A stretch of DNA of 64,000 nt from Lacrimispora celerecrescens (GCF_000732605.1 NZ_JPME01000042.1:1-64000); one strand, 5' to 3'; positions 42,839-51,772 are shown, counted from the first letter of the stretch. Notes: generated from the sequence alone by a model not told the origin. Made by a program: numbers and translations.

Positions 42839-43054
42839 GCGGATAAAAGATCTGCTAAATTTGACTATTTCACATATCCATGATAAGGTTAATGAAACAA
42901 CTCCGAATATCTTTCAGGTAGTGGGGGAACCAATCTAAGGGGTGAATCTTATTTTAAGAGGGGCAGCTTGGATGCCCTAATCCGTCAGCTAATCCCATAG
43001 GAGTATACCAAGCGAATGACGAAGCTCAGTAAGAGTTAGTTTATCCGCTTTTTT
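42839..43054 (+). ncRNA. ydaO/yuaA-type c-di-AMP riboswitch
   Basis: The region holds the conserved blocks of this class: GTGGGGGAACC (about 42920-42931), AGGGGTGAATC (42938-42948), TGCCCTAATCCGTCAGCTAA (42973-42992) and CCCATAGGAG. An outer pairing GCGGATAA (42839-42846) with TTATCCGC (43041-43048) closes the structure, and six Ts follow, so the closing stem itself may be the terminator. In the known class, c-di-AMP binding turns expression off, often for potassium and osmolyte transporters. The gene downstream, a cation/proton antiporter, fits. Its 5' limit is uncertain. Confidence 0.85.
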
Positions 43055-43165
43055 GATGTGCAAAAATATACCAAAAGGAGGCCTCGTAGTAATAGGGTAT
43101 CGATATATGCAAAAAGCGTTAAACGTATGTCATAAGGTTTAATATTATGATGTGGAGGAACAAAA

Positions 43166-44404
43166 TTGAATTTTCTATTGAAAATCAGTATTGTAATATT
43201 GGTTGGAATTATAGGCGGGAAGGCAGCCAGAGTCTTTAAGCTTCCCAATGTATCTGGTTATTTGGTAGCAGGGTTATTTTTAGGACCGTCTTTTCTCCAA
43301 TTTATTAGTTCAAGTGATATGGAATCATTTTCTGTAATTAATGAATTAGCCTTAGCAGTGATTGCTTTCAGCATAGGAAATGAATTTGTCATGAAAGATA
43401 TGCTGAAATTAGGGAAATCCATCGTAATTATTACATTGGCAGAGGTTGTTGGAGCCATAATTATTGTTTTTACTGTTATGTATTATTTACTAAATCAGCC
43501 TTTTGCATTTAGCATTGTAATAGCATCAATGTCAGCCGCAACGGCACCGGCCGCAACTTTATTAGTAATAAGGCAGTATAACGCTCATGGCCCATTAACA
43601 AAAACAATATTACCTGTAGTTGCATTAGATGATGTGTTTGGAATAATCGCTTTTGGAATTGCCATGTCTTTAGCAACCCTGTCGACAGGCCAACGGGATT
43701 TTTCCATAGTGCAAATGGTTAGCGGACTGGTTATTGAGATAGGAGGCTCCATTTTACTAGGTTTGGTTTTGGGGTTTATTCTTACTTTTTTTGCGAAGAA
43801 ATCAAGCGGCCGCGACGAGCTTCAGGCAGCATCACTCATGGCAATTGGAATCGCAACAGGAATATCTATTAGTTTAGGATTATCACCTTTATTAACGTGT
43901 ATAATGATGGGGACCACCGTAGTAAATACATATAAAAAGTCAAAGAGAGTTTTTGACTCAATCAATGATTTTGCATCACCAGTCTATATCTTATTTTTTA
44001 CATTAGCAGGTGCCAGCTTGGATTTAAGTATTTTAGTCAGCGTAGGAATTATGGGGGTCGCTTATGTAATTGCAAGAGCCAGTGGAAAAATGTTTGGTGC
44101 ATGGATGGGTGCAAAAGCTGTGAAAGCCGATCCCAATATTACGAAATACCTCGGTTTAGGATTACTCCCTCAAGGTGGTATATCCATTGGTCTTCTTGTA
44201 TTGGTACGTCAGCAATTACCGGAATATGCCGTGGCTATTGGTACCATAATTATGTTTAGCGTATTAATATATGAAGTAACAGGTCCTATATTTGCTAAGC
44301 TGGCGATACAAAAGGCCGGTGAAATCGGTCAATTGGAAAAGCAGGAAGAAAAACATAATCAGAAGAAAAATATTGTTGTTCATGCTTCGCAGTCATTTGA
44401 TTAA
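43166..44404 (+). CDS. cation:proton antiporter (CPA2/Kef-like)
   Basis: 412 residues with about twelve membrane helices. Starts with TTG (43166) eight bases after GTGGAGG; an ATG start with a comparable site is not available. The CPA2 pattern is visible: KAARVFKLPNVSGYLVAGLFLGP, ASMSAATAPAATLLVI and ALDDVFGIIAFG, with the paired acidic residues of the ion site (DD), and a final QGGISIGLLVL. It probably exports K+ or Na+ in exchange for H+. No TrkA-N domain is attached. The PII-like gene follows 34 bp later; control by the c-di-AMP riboswitch links it to potassium/osmotic balance. Confidence 0.88.
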   Translation: MNFLLKISIVILVGIIGGKAARVFKLPNVSGYLVAGLFLGPSFLQFISSSDMESFSVINELALAVIAFSIGNEFVMKDMLKLGKSIVIITLAEVVGAIIIVFTVMYYLLNQPFAFSIVIASMSAATAPAATLLVIRQYNAHGPLTKTILPVVALDDVFGIIAFGIAMSLATLSTGQRDFSIVQMVSGLVIEIGGSILLGLVLGFILTFFAKKSSGRDELQAASLMAIGIATGISISLGLSPLLTCIMMGTTVVNTYKKSKRVFDSINDFASPVYILFFTLAGASLDLSILVSVGIMGVAYVIARASGKMFGAWMGAKAVKADPNITKYLGLGLLPQGGISIGLLVLVRQQLPEYAVAIGTIIMFSVLIYEVTGPIFAKLAIQKAGEIGQLEKQEEKHNQKKNIVVHASQSFD

Positions 44405-44438
44405 ATTAAGTAAGAATATTAAAATTGGGGGTGGAATT

Positions 44439-44783
44439 ATGTACGTTTTATTTATTGTTTTAAACGCAGTTGACAGTCTCGATGACATTTTATCCGGGTT
44501 TGTAAGAGAAGGAATTAGTGGTGCAACCATCTTGGACAGCCAGGGAATGGGAAGTGCTATTGTAAATAATGAGAATAGGAGCGTCCCGTTATTCAGCTCC
44601 TTACATATGCTTCTAAGTGATTCGCATCCTTATAGTAAAACAATTTTTACTGTTCTTGAAAACGAAAGTCTGATAGAGAAAGCGGTAGCAGTCGTTCAGG
44701 ATGCAGTTGATGGCATATCAGATACTGGGAGTGGATTTATGTTTACAGTTCCCATCGGTAAAGTTTATCAGATGAATCGATAG
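44439..44783 (+). CDS. PII-like small regulatory protein
   Basis: 114 residues from ATG 44439 (GGGGGTGG upstream). The start MYVLFIVLNAVDSLDDILSGF, then the GISGATILDSQGMG strand-loop and the LENESLIEKAVAVVQDAV helix give the beta-alpha-beta order of the nitrogen PII fold. The C-terminus ends with TGSGFMFTVPIGKVYQMN. PII-like proteins encoded beside membrane transporters often regulate them by binding nucleotides. It lacks the classical PII uridylylation tyrosine region as far as I can see. It forms one operon with the antiporter and a strong terminator follows. Confidence 0.75.
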   Translation: MYVLFIVLNAVDSLDDILSGFVREGISGATILDSQGMGSAIVNNENRSVPLFSSLHMLLSDSHPYSKTIFTVLENESLIEKAVAVVQDAVDGISDTGSGFMFTVPIGKVYQMNR

Positions 44784-44945
44784 GACGAATCAGATGATAC
44801 AGTTCTCTTACTCCCACAGCCTAACCGCTGAAGATGTTAAAAAGGCCATAGGTGTTGGAGGAGTAGGTCTTGCAGGACGGCACTTTTTGAATCCTTTCAG
44901 TGCTTTTCGGTATGTACAGGCCGTGAATAATATGACATATATTAC

Positions 44946-44990
44946 AGGGGTGTTGCGGAACGAATGCATTGTTCTGCAACACCCCTTTCC
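44946..44990 (+). terminator. strong intrinsic terminator
   Basis: AGGGGTGTTGCGGAAC and GTTCTGCAACACCCCT pair over 16 positions with one mismatch around GAATGCATT, followed by TTTCC. It ends the antiporter/PII-like operon. A 75-codon frame running through it is rejected as a gene. Confidence 0.85.
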
Positions 44991-45127
44991 GTTACCCCTA
45001 ACCGACAAGAAGCAATTATGATATTAGTATACGAATATTTAAGCTATAAAATTGGAAATGCATACATAATATAGAGTGAATATTATGCTAAAGTATAGTG
45101 CATGTGTATTTTGATGAGAGGTATAAT

Positions 45128-46522
45128 ATGGGGAATGAGAAGATAAAAGTACTCTCCAAAAGAGGATACATTGGAAATACTATAATTGTTATAGCTTCAA
45201 TAATACTGATATATTTACTTGTTTCTTTATATTTCATAAATCATTTTTATATTTTCACTGTAATCAATGGAGTAAATGTCTCGTTAAAAGCGAATGATGA
45301 TGTAGATCGGATCATGGAGTATTACGTAAATGACTATAAGCTGCGGCTAATAGAAAGAAGTGGGGAAATCGAAGACATAACCGGGCGGGAGGTTGGACTG
45401 GAATACAATGGAAAAGATAATATTACAGATCTCCTCCGTAAACAGAATTCACTAAAATGGTTAGCTTCATTATTTGAACATCAAAAACTATATTCAAATG
45501 ATTTATTTATTTATAATAAAAAAGCCTTAGAAAATAAAATAAGCGAACTAAATTGCTTGAATAATAATCTGATTGAACCACAAAATGTGGGTTTTAAATA
45601 TTCTAATGGTTCCTATGAACTGGTGGAAGAAGTGTATGGAAATAAAATTAGGAAAGAAGAGTTAAATAAAGCGATTCAATCAAGCATTTTAATGGGAGAG
45701 ACTAGATTAGATCTAAATGAAAAACTTTGTTATGAAAATCCGAAATATACCTTAACCTCTGTTAAAACTCATAAAACCAAAGAACTTTTAAATAAGTACG
45801 TATCAACCAATATTACCTATGTATTTGGTACCAAAAAGGAAATGCTAGATGGGAATTTGATACATAAATGGCTTAGTGTAGATGATAATTTGGATGTGGA
45901 AATAAATAAGGCCGCGATTATGAAGTATGTAAATGGATTGAGCAAAAAATATGATACGGTCGGAATTACAAGAAATTTTCAGTCATCGGTCGGGAAAACA
46001 GTCGAAGTGAAAGGTGGACTTTATGGCTGGAAAATTAATCAGGACGCTGAGACTAAGGAACTACTGGAAAATATAAACCATGGCCTGATACTTACCAAGG
46101 AACCTGTTTATACGCAAAAAGCTTTTTCCCGAGATGGGAATGAAATAGGTAATACCTATGTAGAAATCAACATAACCAGGCAGCATATATGGTTTTATAA
46201 AGATGGGAAGTTGATAATTCATGGCCCAGTGGTAACCGGGAATCCCAACAGAGGAAATTCAACTGTGGTGGGGGCTTATATGCTTAACTATAAGCAAAGA
46301 GATACCGTCTTGACAGGTCCTGGTTATGCGGCGGATGTGAAGTACTGGATGCCTTTTTATGGAAATATAGGAGTTCATGATGCGAGTTGGCGGCATTCCT
46401 TCGGAGGTGAAATATACAAAAGAAAAGGTACGCATGGTTGTGTAAATGCTCCAGTATATTTAGCGAAAATAATTTTTGAGCATATAGAAGAAGGGGTTCC
46501 GATTATCTCCTATGAGGAATAG
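45128..46522 (+). CDS. membrane-anchored L,D-transpeptidase (YkuD) with peptidoglycan-binding-like domains
   Basis: 464 residues from ATG 45128 (GAGAGGT upstream). One membrane helix near the start (IIVIASIILIYLLVSLYFI, about 18-36). Two repeats of a region resembling the PG_binding_4 domain follow (about 50-330). A C-terminal YkuD domain has IGVHDASWR and the catalytic GTHGCVNAP, that is the conserved His and Cys. It should form 3-3 peptidoglycan cross-links, or attach proteins, on the outer face of the membrane. It stands alone with its own terminator. Confidence 0.9.
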   Translation: MGNEKIKVLSKRGYIGNTIIVIASIILIYLLVSLYFINHFYIFTVINGVNVSLKANDDVDRIMEYYVNDYKLRLIERSGEIEDITGREVGLEYNGKDNITDLLRKQNSLKWLASLFEHQKLYSNDLFIYNKKALENKISELNCLNNNLIEPQNVGFKYSNGSYELVEEVYGNKIRKEELNKAIQSSILMGETRLDLNEKLCYENPKYTLTSVKTHKTKELLNKYVSTNITYVFGTKKEMLDGNLIHKWLSVDDNLDVEINKAAIMKYVNGLSKKYDTVGITRNFQSSVGKTVEVKGGLYGWKINQDAETKELLENINHGLILTKEPVYTQKAFSRDGNEIGNTYVEINITRQHIWFYKDGKLIIHGPVVTGNPNRGNSTVVGAYMLNYKQRDTVLTGPGYAADVKYWMPFYGNIGVHDASWRHSFGGEIYKRKGTHGCVNAPVYLAKIIFEHIEEGVPIISYEE

Positions 46523-46570
46523 ATAAATAGAGCGATATGATATTATGGAATAATTAAGTAATGGATTAAG

Positions 46571-46599
46571 AAGAACGCCCATAAAAGAGCGTTCTTTTT
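46571..46599 (+). terminator. intrinsic terminator after the L,D-transpeptidase
   Basis: AAGAACGC-CC-ATAAAAGA-GCGTTCTTTTTG, about 50 bp after the stop. Confidence 0.85.
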
Positions 46600-46626
46600 G
46601 TATGCCGAAAGGATATATTGGAAGAG

Positions 46627-46854
46627 CTAAGATTTTTCGTCTGCCTTGTTAGATTGATCGGAGGAGGAAGTCGTTGATGAAGATTTGTCGTTTGCAGATG
46701 AATTACAGATTGATCGGCGAACAGCGATTGCATTTAATGAATCACTTAACAATAGTGTGTCTGCAGCCATTAGTGCTAATTCATCATCATTTAAACAATC
46801 TGCTATTTGACAGGCCAATGCAGAAATAAATAGTACATCGCAGCAATAACTCAT
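46627..46854 (-). CDS. DUF6774-like small protein
   Basis: 75 residues with GGGGGGAT eight bases before the ATG. The start MSYCCDVLFISALACQIADCLNDDELALMAADTLLLSDSLNAIAV resembles the DUF6774 family of small clostridial proteins. The tail is Ser/Asp/Lys-rich and disordered. Function unknown. It lies between two terminator-like elements, so it is a single gene. Confidence 0.65.
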   Translation of the reverse strand: MSYCCDVLFISALACQIADCLNDDELALMAADTLLLSDSLNAIAVRRSICNSSANDKSSSTTSSSDQSNKADEKS

Positions 46855-47179
46855 ATTATCCCCCCAATTATATATATGAAAGAGTCATTGTTTTATACCT
46901 TTAATTAAGACGGCAGAGGGAGGGATAATTTATGAGGCTTATTCTAGGCCGTAGGCTTTAATTAATTGTTTTAAGGTGAGATTGAAATGATATTATCTAC
47001 GAGGTTTCATAAAATCCATTTCGCAGGTGATGTCTATGATTGCAGTGATTCGTACTATACGGTTAGATAAATACAAAGGTGAGAATTAAACAAGCTACTC
47101 AATTGATGGAATTTTTACAGTTACAATACTAATTTACATTGCAATTTTTGTTCTGCTATTGCCAAGCTATTGGGTTCTT
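46855..47179. other. intergenic region, one possible 27-codon ORF
   Basis: No recognised gene. A short frame at 46987-47070 (start ATG, AAGGTGAG upstream) encodes 27 residues with no known match. I do not claim it as a gene. The promoter of the DUF6774-like gene should lie at the left end. Confidence 0.3.
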
Positions 47180-47485
47180 TTACAGAAAGAATTCCATTAC
47201 AAAAACAACCATGCAGGCGGCTATGGAAACCTGGAACAGGCTTTTTTCCTTATAAGCCAGAATGGCTGCCACCATAAGGGCGGCGGCACCGGACCATATG
47301 CTTTTGGTGGCCGAAAGAATGGCAGGAAAGGTCATTACCGACAATGTTACATAGGGGACATAGTAAAGGAAAGACCGGATAAAGGGTGTCTTTATTTCCT
47401 GCCGGATCAGGGTCAGGGGAAGGACTCGGATAAAATAGGTAACAGCGGCCATGACTAGTATGTAAAGATAGATTCGGTTATTCAT
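47180..47485 (-). CDS. azlD: branched-chain amino acid exporter subunit AzlD
   Basis: 101 residues with three to four hydrophobic helices, and the AzlD pattern AAVTYFIRVLPLTLIR and LYYVPYVTLSVMTFPAIL. It is the small subunit of AzlCD-type (LivFGHM-unrelated) exporters of branched-chain amino acids. It overlaps azlC by eight bp, suggesting coupled translation, and is the 3' gene of the operon. Confidence 0.88.
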   Translation of the reverse strand: MNNRIYLYILVMAAVTYFIRVLPLTLIRQEIKTPFIRSFLYYVPYVTLSVMTFPAILSATKSIWSGAAALMVAAILAYKEKSLFQVSIAACMVVFVMEFFL

Positions 47486-48200
47486 GGGAAACCTCCATAG
47501 TGTCCGGTACCGGGAACAAAACAGCAGCAGCTCCTGCGATCAGTACCGTTAGAATGATCAATCTGAGTCCGGAAGAAACTCCGTTCAGTGCCGGAATCAG
47601 GAAAAACAAAAGACTAAAGATCATGGAAACGACGGTTACTCCCGCCAGAATCCGATCTTTCTTTGCAGGGGGGATGATAATTGCCAGAAACATTCCATAT
47701 AGGGCAACTCCCAAAGCACTTAAAGCCCTTTCGGGAAGAAGCTGGCCTAGGAACGCTCCCGCTGCGGTCCCAAGGGTCCAGCCAGGAACGGCAAGCAGAA
47801 ACAAGCCGTAGCAGTACCAGGGGTTTAACGGACCCGGCTTACAAACGGAAACGCCGAAGATTTCATCCGTTATTCCATAACCGATCAACAGACGATGATA
47901 AAATGGGGTTGTTTTATCAAGCTTTTGGGATAGGGAGCAGGACATGAGACTATAGCGCAGATTGATGACCAGTTGGGCTATGGCCATTTCAGCAAAGGGT
48001 GCACCTGCCGTAATGATGCCCAGGCCGGCAAACTGTCCTGCTGACGTCAGACTGGTAAGGGAGATTGCAATGGACTGCCAAGGTGACAGTCCATAATTTA
48101 TTGCCATAATTCCGAAGGTAAAGGATACGGCAAAGTAACCGAGGCAAATAGGGATTCCATCCTTTATTCCGGATTTCAGCTGTTCTCTTCTGGTATTCAT
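47478..48200 (-). CDS. azlC: branched-chain amino acid exporter subunit AzlC
   Basis: 240 residues from the ATG at 48200, which has GAGGAGG upstream; the frame extends to 48215 without a site. AzlC features: GIPICLGYFAVSFTFGIMA, TSLTSAGQFAG and LVINLRYSLMSCSLSQKL, in a membrane protein with about six helices. With AzlD it forms a pump for Leu/Ile/Val and analogues. The divergent LysR gene 126 bp away probably regulates it. Confidence 0.9.
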   Translation of the reverse strand: MNTRREQLKSGIKDGIPICLGYFAVSFTFGIMAINYGLSPWQSIAISLTSLTSAGQFAGLGIITAGAPFAEMAIAQLVINLRYSLMSCSLSQKLDKTTPFYHRLLIGYGITDEIFGVSVCKPGPLNPWYCYGLFLLAVPGWTLGTAAGAFLGQLLPERALSALGVALYGMFLAIIIPPAKKDRILAGVTVVSMIFSLLFFLIPALNGVSSGLRLIILTVLIAGAAAVLFPVPDTMEVSHE

Positions 48201-48326
48201 TATATTCCTCCTCATCGTGTGCGACTGTCCTAATTATGCTATAAAAATATATCATGATCCTTTACATCAGTAAAACAAATGTTTATAATGAAAACATTAG
48301 AAAAACTTATGATAAGGAGCGGGGAT

Positions 48327-49211
48327 ATGAAGCGGTACCGGGCAGTTATGAAGATTGTTGAAACAGGTGGATTTACCAGGGCTTCCGAAGAACTTGGATA
48401 TACTCAGTCTGCCGTCAGCCAGATGGTGCAGTCCTTAGAGGAGGAACTGGGAACGGTACTGTTTATCCGTTCTAAAAAAGGTGTGGTATTGACCCCCGAT
48501 GGAGCAGAGCTTTTACCTTACATAAAAAATATATACCATGCTTACAGGGAGCTGACGGAGAAGCGAAAAGAGATGGAAGGGATCCAGAATGCCACCATCC
48601 GGATCGGTACCTTTGCCAGTGTATCCTGCCATTGGCTGCCAGGATTAATTAAGACGTTTAAGGAGAAATACCCATTGGTCAGCTTTGAACTCTACCAGGG
48701 AGATTATACGGCCGTTGAGCAGCTGGTTAAGGAGGGAAGCGTGGATTTTGGTCTCATCAATCCCCAGGCAGTAGGAGATCCGGAGCTTAAGACCATCCCA
48801 TTAAAGAAGGACCCTATGATGGCCGTCCTTCCACTTTCTCATCCTCTGGCCAGGCATAAAAAGATCTTATTGGAGGAGCTGGCCTCAGAACCATTTATAC
48901 TTCTGGAAGAAGGCAGCTTGAGTGAACCCATGGAAAGTTTTCGTGAGCATGGGATCAAACCCAATATCCAGTATATCGTCCATGATGATTATACAATCAT
49001 GGCCATGATTGAAAAAGGACTGGGAGTCGGGATCTTATCTGAGCTCATATTAAACCGTGCGGATTATCATAATCTAGTAAGAGAGACAGAACCGCCATTA
49101 GCCAGAACCATTGGCGTTGTCTTTAAGGATAAGAAGATTCTCCCTGTTGCCAGCAGGCAATTCCTGGAGTATCTCACAGAGGAATATGGAGAATTAGGAC
49201 CCAGGGCCTAA
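48327..49211 (+). CDS. LysR-family transcriptional regulator
   Basis: 294 residues from ATG 48327 (AAGGAGCGGGG upstream; the longer frame from 48279 is not needed). The N-terminal winged helix is typical: MKIVETGGFTRASEELGYTQSAVSQMVQSLEEELGTVLF. The C-terminal substrate-binding domain follows from IRIGTFASVSCHWLP. It is divergent from azlCD, the usual position for a LysR regulator, so it may respond to branched-chain amino acids or analogues. The Nudix gene starts about 60 bp downstream on the same strand. Confidence 0.9.
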   Translation: MKRYRAVMKIVETGGFTRASEELGYTQSAVSQMVQSLEEELGTVLFIRSKKGVVLTPDGAELLPYIKNIYHAYRELTEKRKEMEGIQNATIRIGTFASVSCHWLPGLIKTFKEKYPLVSFELYQGDYTAVEQLVKEGSVDFGLINPQAVGDPELKTIPLKKDPMMAVLPLSHPLARHKKILLEELASEPFILLEEGSLSEPMESFREHGIKPNIQYIVHDDYTIMAMIEKGLGVGILSELILNRADYHNLVRETEPPLARTIGVVFKDKKILPVASRQFLEYLTEEYGELGPRA

Positions 49212-49269
49212 AGGGGCCTGGAGAAAAAGGACAGCTTTCGGAAAAAGCTTAGCTATGGAGGGAATAAGA

Positions 49270-49794
49270 ATGGGCCATAAAAATTTAACAACACTTTGTT
49301 ATATCCAGCAGGAAGAAAGTTATTTAATGCTGCACCGGATTAAAAAGAAGGACGATATGAACCAGGACAAATGGCTGGGAGTAGGAGGCCATTTGGAGGA
49401 AGGGGAGAGTCCGGAGGAATGTCTTTTGCGAGAGGTAAAGGAAGAGACCGGATTGTCCCTGACTTCCTACCGGCTTAGAGCCATTATCACCTTTGTATCA
49501 GACAAGTATCCGGATGAATACATGTTTTTATACACCGCAGATGGATACGAAGGGTTCTTGACTGAATGTGCGGAAGGAGAGCTTAAATGGATCCCCAAAA
49601 AAGAAATAGGAGGGCTGTCTCTTTGGGAAGGAGACCGTATTTTCTTTGAACTGTTGCTCACGGATATTCCTTTCTTTTCCTTAAAGCTTGTGTATACCGG
49701 TGATCATCTCTCGGACGCTTTGTTAAATGGCAACCCATTGGTGCTGCCGCCGGATACTACAAAAGTTCCTTGCCCTCAAAAAGCGCATAACTGA
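49270..49794 (+). CDS. Nudix hydrolase, 8-oxo-dGTPase (MutT)-like
   Basis: 174 residues from ATG 49270 (GGAGGG upstream). The Nudix box is perfect: GHLEEGESPEECLLREVKEE plus TGL, from G40 to L62, fitting G-x5-E-x7-REUxEExGU. The protein begins like MutT/NUDT1-type enzymes of Firmicutes (TTLCYIQQEESYLMLHR). Likely to hydrolyse oxidised or otherwise aberrant nucleotides. Its 3' end overlaps the convergent ABC permease gene by 38 bp. Confidence 0.9.
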   Translation: MGHKNLTTLCYIQQEESYLMLHRIKKKDDMNQDKWLGVGGHLEEGESPEECLLREVKEETGLSLTSYRLRAIITFVSDKYPDEYMFLYTADGYEGFLTECAEGELKWIPKKEIGGLSLWEGDRIFFELLLTDIPFFSLKLVYTGDHLSDALLNGNPLVLPPDTTKVPCPQKAHN

Positions 49795-50410
49795 TCTTAT
49801 ACATGAAGAAGTTCCAGACCAGTGCAAGAAACGGAGAGCAGCACAGAAGGATAAATATCGTCTGATCCGTAAATGATACGCCCATCAAGATGAATAGTTT
49901 ATAGATGCCAAAGAAGATGGCAGCAGGAATCAAACAGGAAACAAGCATTAATATACGGGCCTTTTCTGCGCCGAATTTAAACAGAAGAGGGATTGACATG
50001 CTTCCTGCAATTTCTGAAATCATCAGGCTCGCAGCACCTGTAAACAGCAGAGTGAGCATGTCATTTATGCTGCTAAATATACCCTGATGCGCTATGGTGC
50101 CGCCTATCGCGCCAATGACCAGTCCGATGACAGCGCCAATGGCTGAGAAGATCAGAAGAACAATAAATTTGCTGATTACGATATCCTTTCTGGTAACCGG
50201 CATAACCATTGCGTATTTCAGCCATTTGGATTGATCATCAAAGCTGAATGTCGTGATGATCATCATGCTGCATAGAATGCCGCTCATAATAATATAACCT
50301 TCCACTCCGGATGAAGGAATAAGAGCGAAAGCTAATATCAGCAGTATAAAAATCATGGACTTGGCATTGTGACCGATGTTATATAAATCTTTTAAAATCA
50401 AGCTTTTCAT
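49757..50410 (-). CDS. ABC-2 type transporter permease
   Basis: 217 residues with six hydrophobic helices, the ABC-2 membrane subunit layout (starting LILKDLYNIGHNAKSMIFILLILAF). It forms the pore for the ATPase encoded upstream (4-bp overlap ATGA with 50407). Related small systems (Ytr/BcrAB-like) export peptides or act in antibiotic response. Its 3' end overlaps the Nudix gene. Confidence 0.85.
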   Translation of the reverse strand: MKSLILKDLYNIGHNAKSMIFILLILAFALIPSSGVEGYIIMSGILCSMMIITTFSFDDQSKWLKYAMVMPVTRKDIVISKFIVLLIFSAIGAVIGLVIGAIGGTIAHQGIFSSINDMLTLLFTGAASLMISEIAGSMSIPLLFKFGAEKARILMLVSCLIPAAIFFGIYKLFILMGVSFTDQTIFILLCCSPFLALVWNFFMYKISYALFEGKELL

Positions 50411-51270
50411 TTTACCTGGTCTCCCTTTACATAGAGAAGAAGGATATCGTCAATAGAGGCATTATCAACCGCTGCCGTCTTGTATTTACGGCGGGCCTTT
50501 TCTTTGTCTGCCACCAGCACATCCCATTGATAGTCACGTTTCCGGTAAGCGAGGATCTCTGATTGATCGATAGCCTCGAACTGATCTGTTTTACACCGGA
50601 TAATTCCATATTGGTAGCGCAATTCATCCTTTTCTTTGCAGAATAAGGTTTTCCCTTTATGAATAAAGGTGATATAATCCGCCACCTTTTCCAGATCGGT
50701 AGAAATATGGGACGACATAAGGATCGAATGGTTCTCATCCTGTACGAAGTCCAGAAACAAATCCAGCATATCGTCACGCATGACCGGGTCAAGCCCGCCG
50801 GTTGCTTCATCAAGGATCAGAAGCTTCGGTTTATGGGAAAGCGCAACTGCAATGCTAAGTTTCATTTTCATTCCTCTGGAAAATGTTTTAATCTCTTTGC
50901 GGGGAGGAAGCTGTAGCTTTTTCAAATAATTATCATAGGCGGTTTCATCCCACTGCTTATAGGCAGCTGCAGAAATTCTGCCTATTTTGGCCGGTGTAAG
51001 GGTTTCATAGAAATTGACGCCATCAAACACGACTCCTATGTTTTCTTTGATGTTTCTGGGATCGGAAGAAAGCTCCTGCCCCCAGAACTTAACCACACCT
51101 TCGTCCTTTTTAATAAGATCCAGGATTGCATTGATCGTGGTACTTTTACCGGCGCCGTTCTCACCGATCAATCCCATAATAGCACCTTTGGGAATGGAAA
51201 ATGATACATGATCCAATTTAAAATCAGGATACTGTTTCGTTAAGTTTTCAACTTGCAAAATTGGTTCCAT
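50407..51270 (-). CDS. ABC transporter ATP-binding protein (YtrB/BcrA-like)
   Basis: 287 residues. Walker A GENGAGKS near residue 37, an LSIAVAL-type signature (FSRGMKMKLSIAVALSHKP), and Walker B LLILDEATGGLDP. The C-terminal about 70 residues are a non-catalytic tail as in YtrB. It energises the ABC-2 permease in the same operon. It follows the GntR gene by two bp (51270/51273), so all three genes form one transcription unit. Confidence 0.9.
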   Translation of the reverse strand: MEPILQVENLTKQYPDFKLDHVSFSIPKGAIMGLIGENGAGKSTTINAILDLIKKDEGVVKFWGQELSSDPRNIKENIGVVFDGVNFYETLTPAKIGRISAAAYKQWDETAYDNYLKKLQLPPRKEIKTFSRGMKMKLSIAVALSHKPKLLILDEATGGLDPVMRDDMLDLFLDFVQDENHSILMSSHISTDLEKVADYITFIHKGKTLFCKEKDELRYQYGIIRCKTDQFEAIDQSEILAYRKRDYQWDVLVADKEKARRKYKTAAVDNASIDDILLLYVKGDQVK

Positions 51271-51272
51271 TT

Positions 51273-51650
51273 TTACTCCTCCTCCTGGTAAAACATGGTT
51301 AACAGTTCTATCAGTTTGCCCAGTGATATACCGCTGGTACGGGCAATATCGGCGGCTTCCTGCAGATGTTCCTCCGCTTTTCGCTGCTGTTCTTCCTGAA
51401 AAAAATCTTTGTTTTGTGCCGATACAAAACTGCCTCGCCCAACAGTTGTTTCAATGAAGCCGTCCCGTTGTAAATCCTCATAGGCTTTTTGTACGGTGAT
51501 GACGCTGACATGAATGGATTTAGCCAATGCCCGCATGGATGGAATAGGATCTCCGGTCTGCAGTTCTCCGCTCATAATCAGCGCCTTTATCTGCGAAGTG
51601 ATCTGTTCATATATGGGCTTATTTGTATTACTGCTGATTATAATCTCCAC
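51273..51650 (-). CDS. GntR-family regulator (YtrA subgroup)
   Basis: 125 residues. N-terminal winged helix: IYEQITSQIKALIMSGELQTGDPIPSMRALAKSIHVSVITVQKAYEDL, then RDGFIETTVGRGSFV, followed by a short C-terminal helical extension of about 50 residues, the YtrA size and form. Repressors of this kind control ABC operons in response to cell-envelope antibiotics. The inverted repeat 26 bp upstream of its start is a plausible operator. Confidence 0.9.
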   Translation of the reverse strand: MEIIISSNTNKPIYEQITSQIKALIMSGELQTGDPIPSMRALAKSIHVSVITVQKAYEDLQRDGFIETTVGRGSFVSAQNKDFFQEEQQRKAEEHLQEAADIARTSGISLGKLIELLTMFYQEEE

Positions 51651-51675
51651 AGTAGGTCTCCTTAGTGTTGTGTAG

Positions 51676-51696
51676 TGTACTTAGTGAACAAGTACA
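51676..51696. promoter_or_regulatory. YtrA-type operator upstream of the GntR-ABC operon
   Basis: TGTACTT-AGTGAAC-AAGTACA is a perfect inverted repeat with 7-bp arms, 26 bp before the GntR start codon. Typical position and symmetry for autorepression by a YtrA-like dimer. Confidence 0.55.
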
Positions 51697-51743
51697 TTAT
51701 AAGCAGTGCATTTCGCCATGTCAATAGGGAAAAGAAAAAAAGA

Positions 51744-51772
51744 TTGACCGGATTTTCTTTCCGTGGTATAGT
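51744..51772 (+). promoter_or_regulatory. promoter of the MutS2-like gene leader
   Basis: TTGACC (51744-51749), 17-bp spacer, TATAGT (51767-51772), one mismatch each from consensus. Confidence 0.75.

Noticed and set aside
44794-45021. 75-codon ORF after the PII-like gene
   Set aside because: It runs through the strong terminator at 44946-44990, and its ribosome site is poor.
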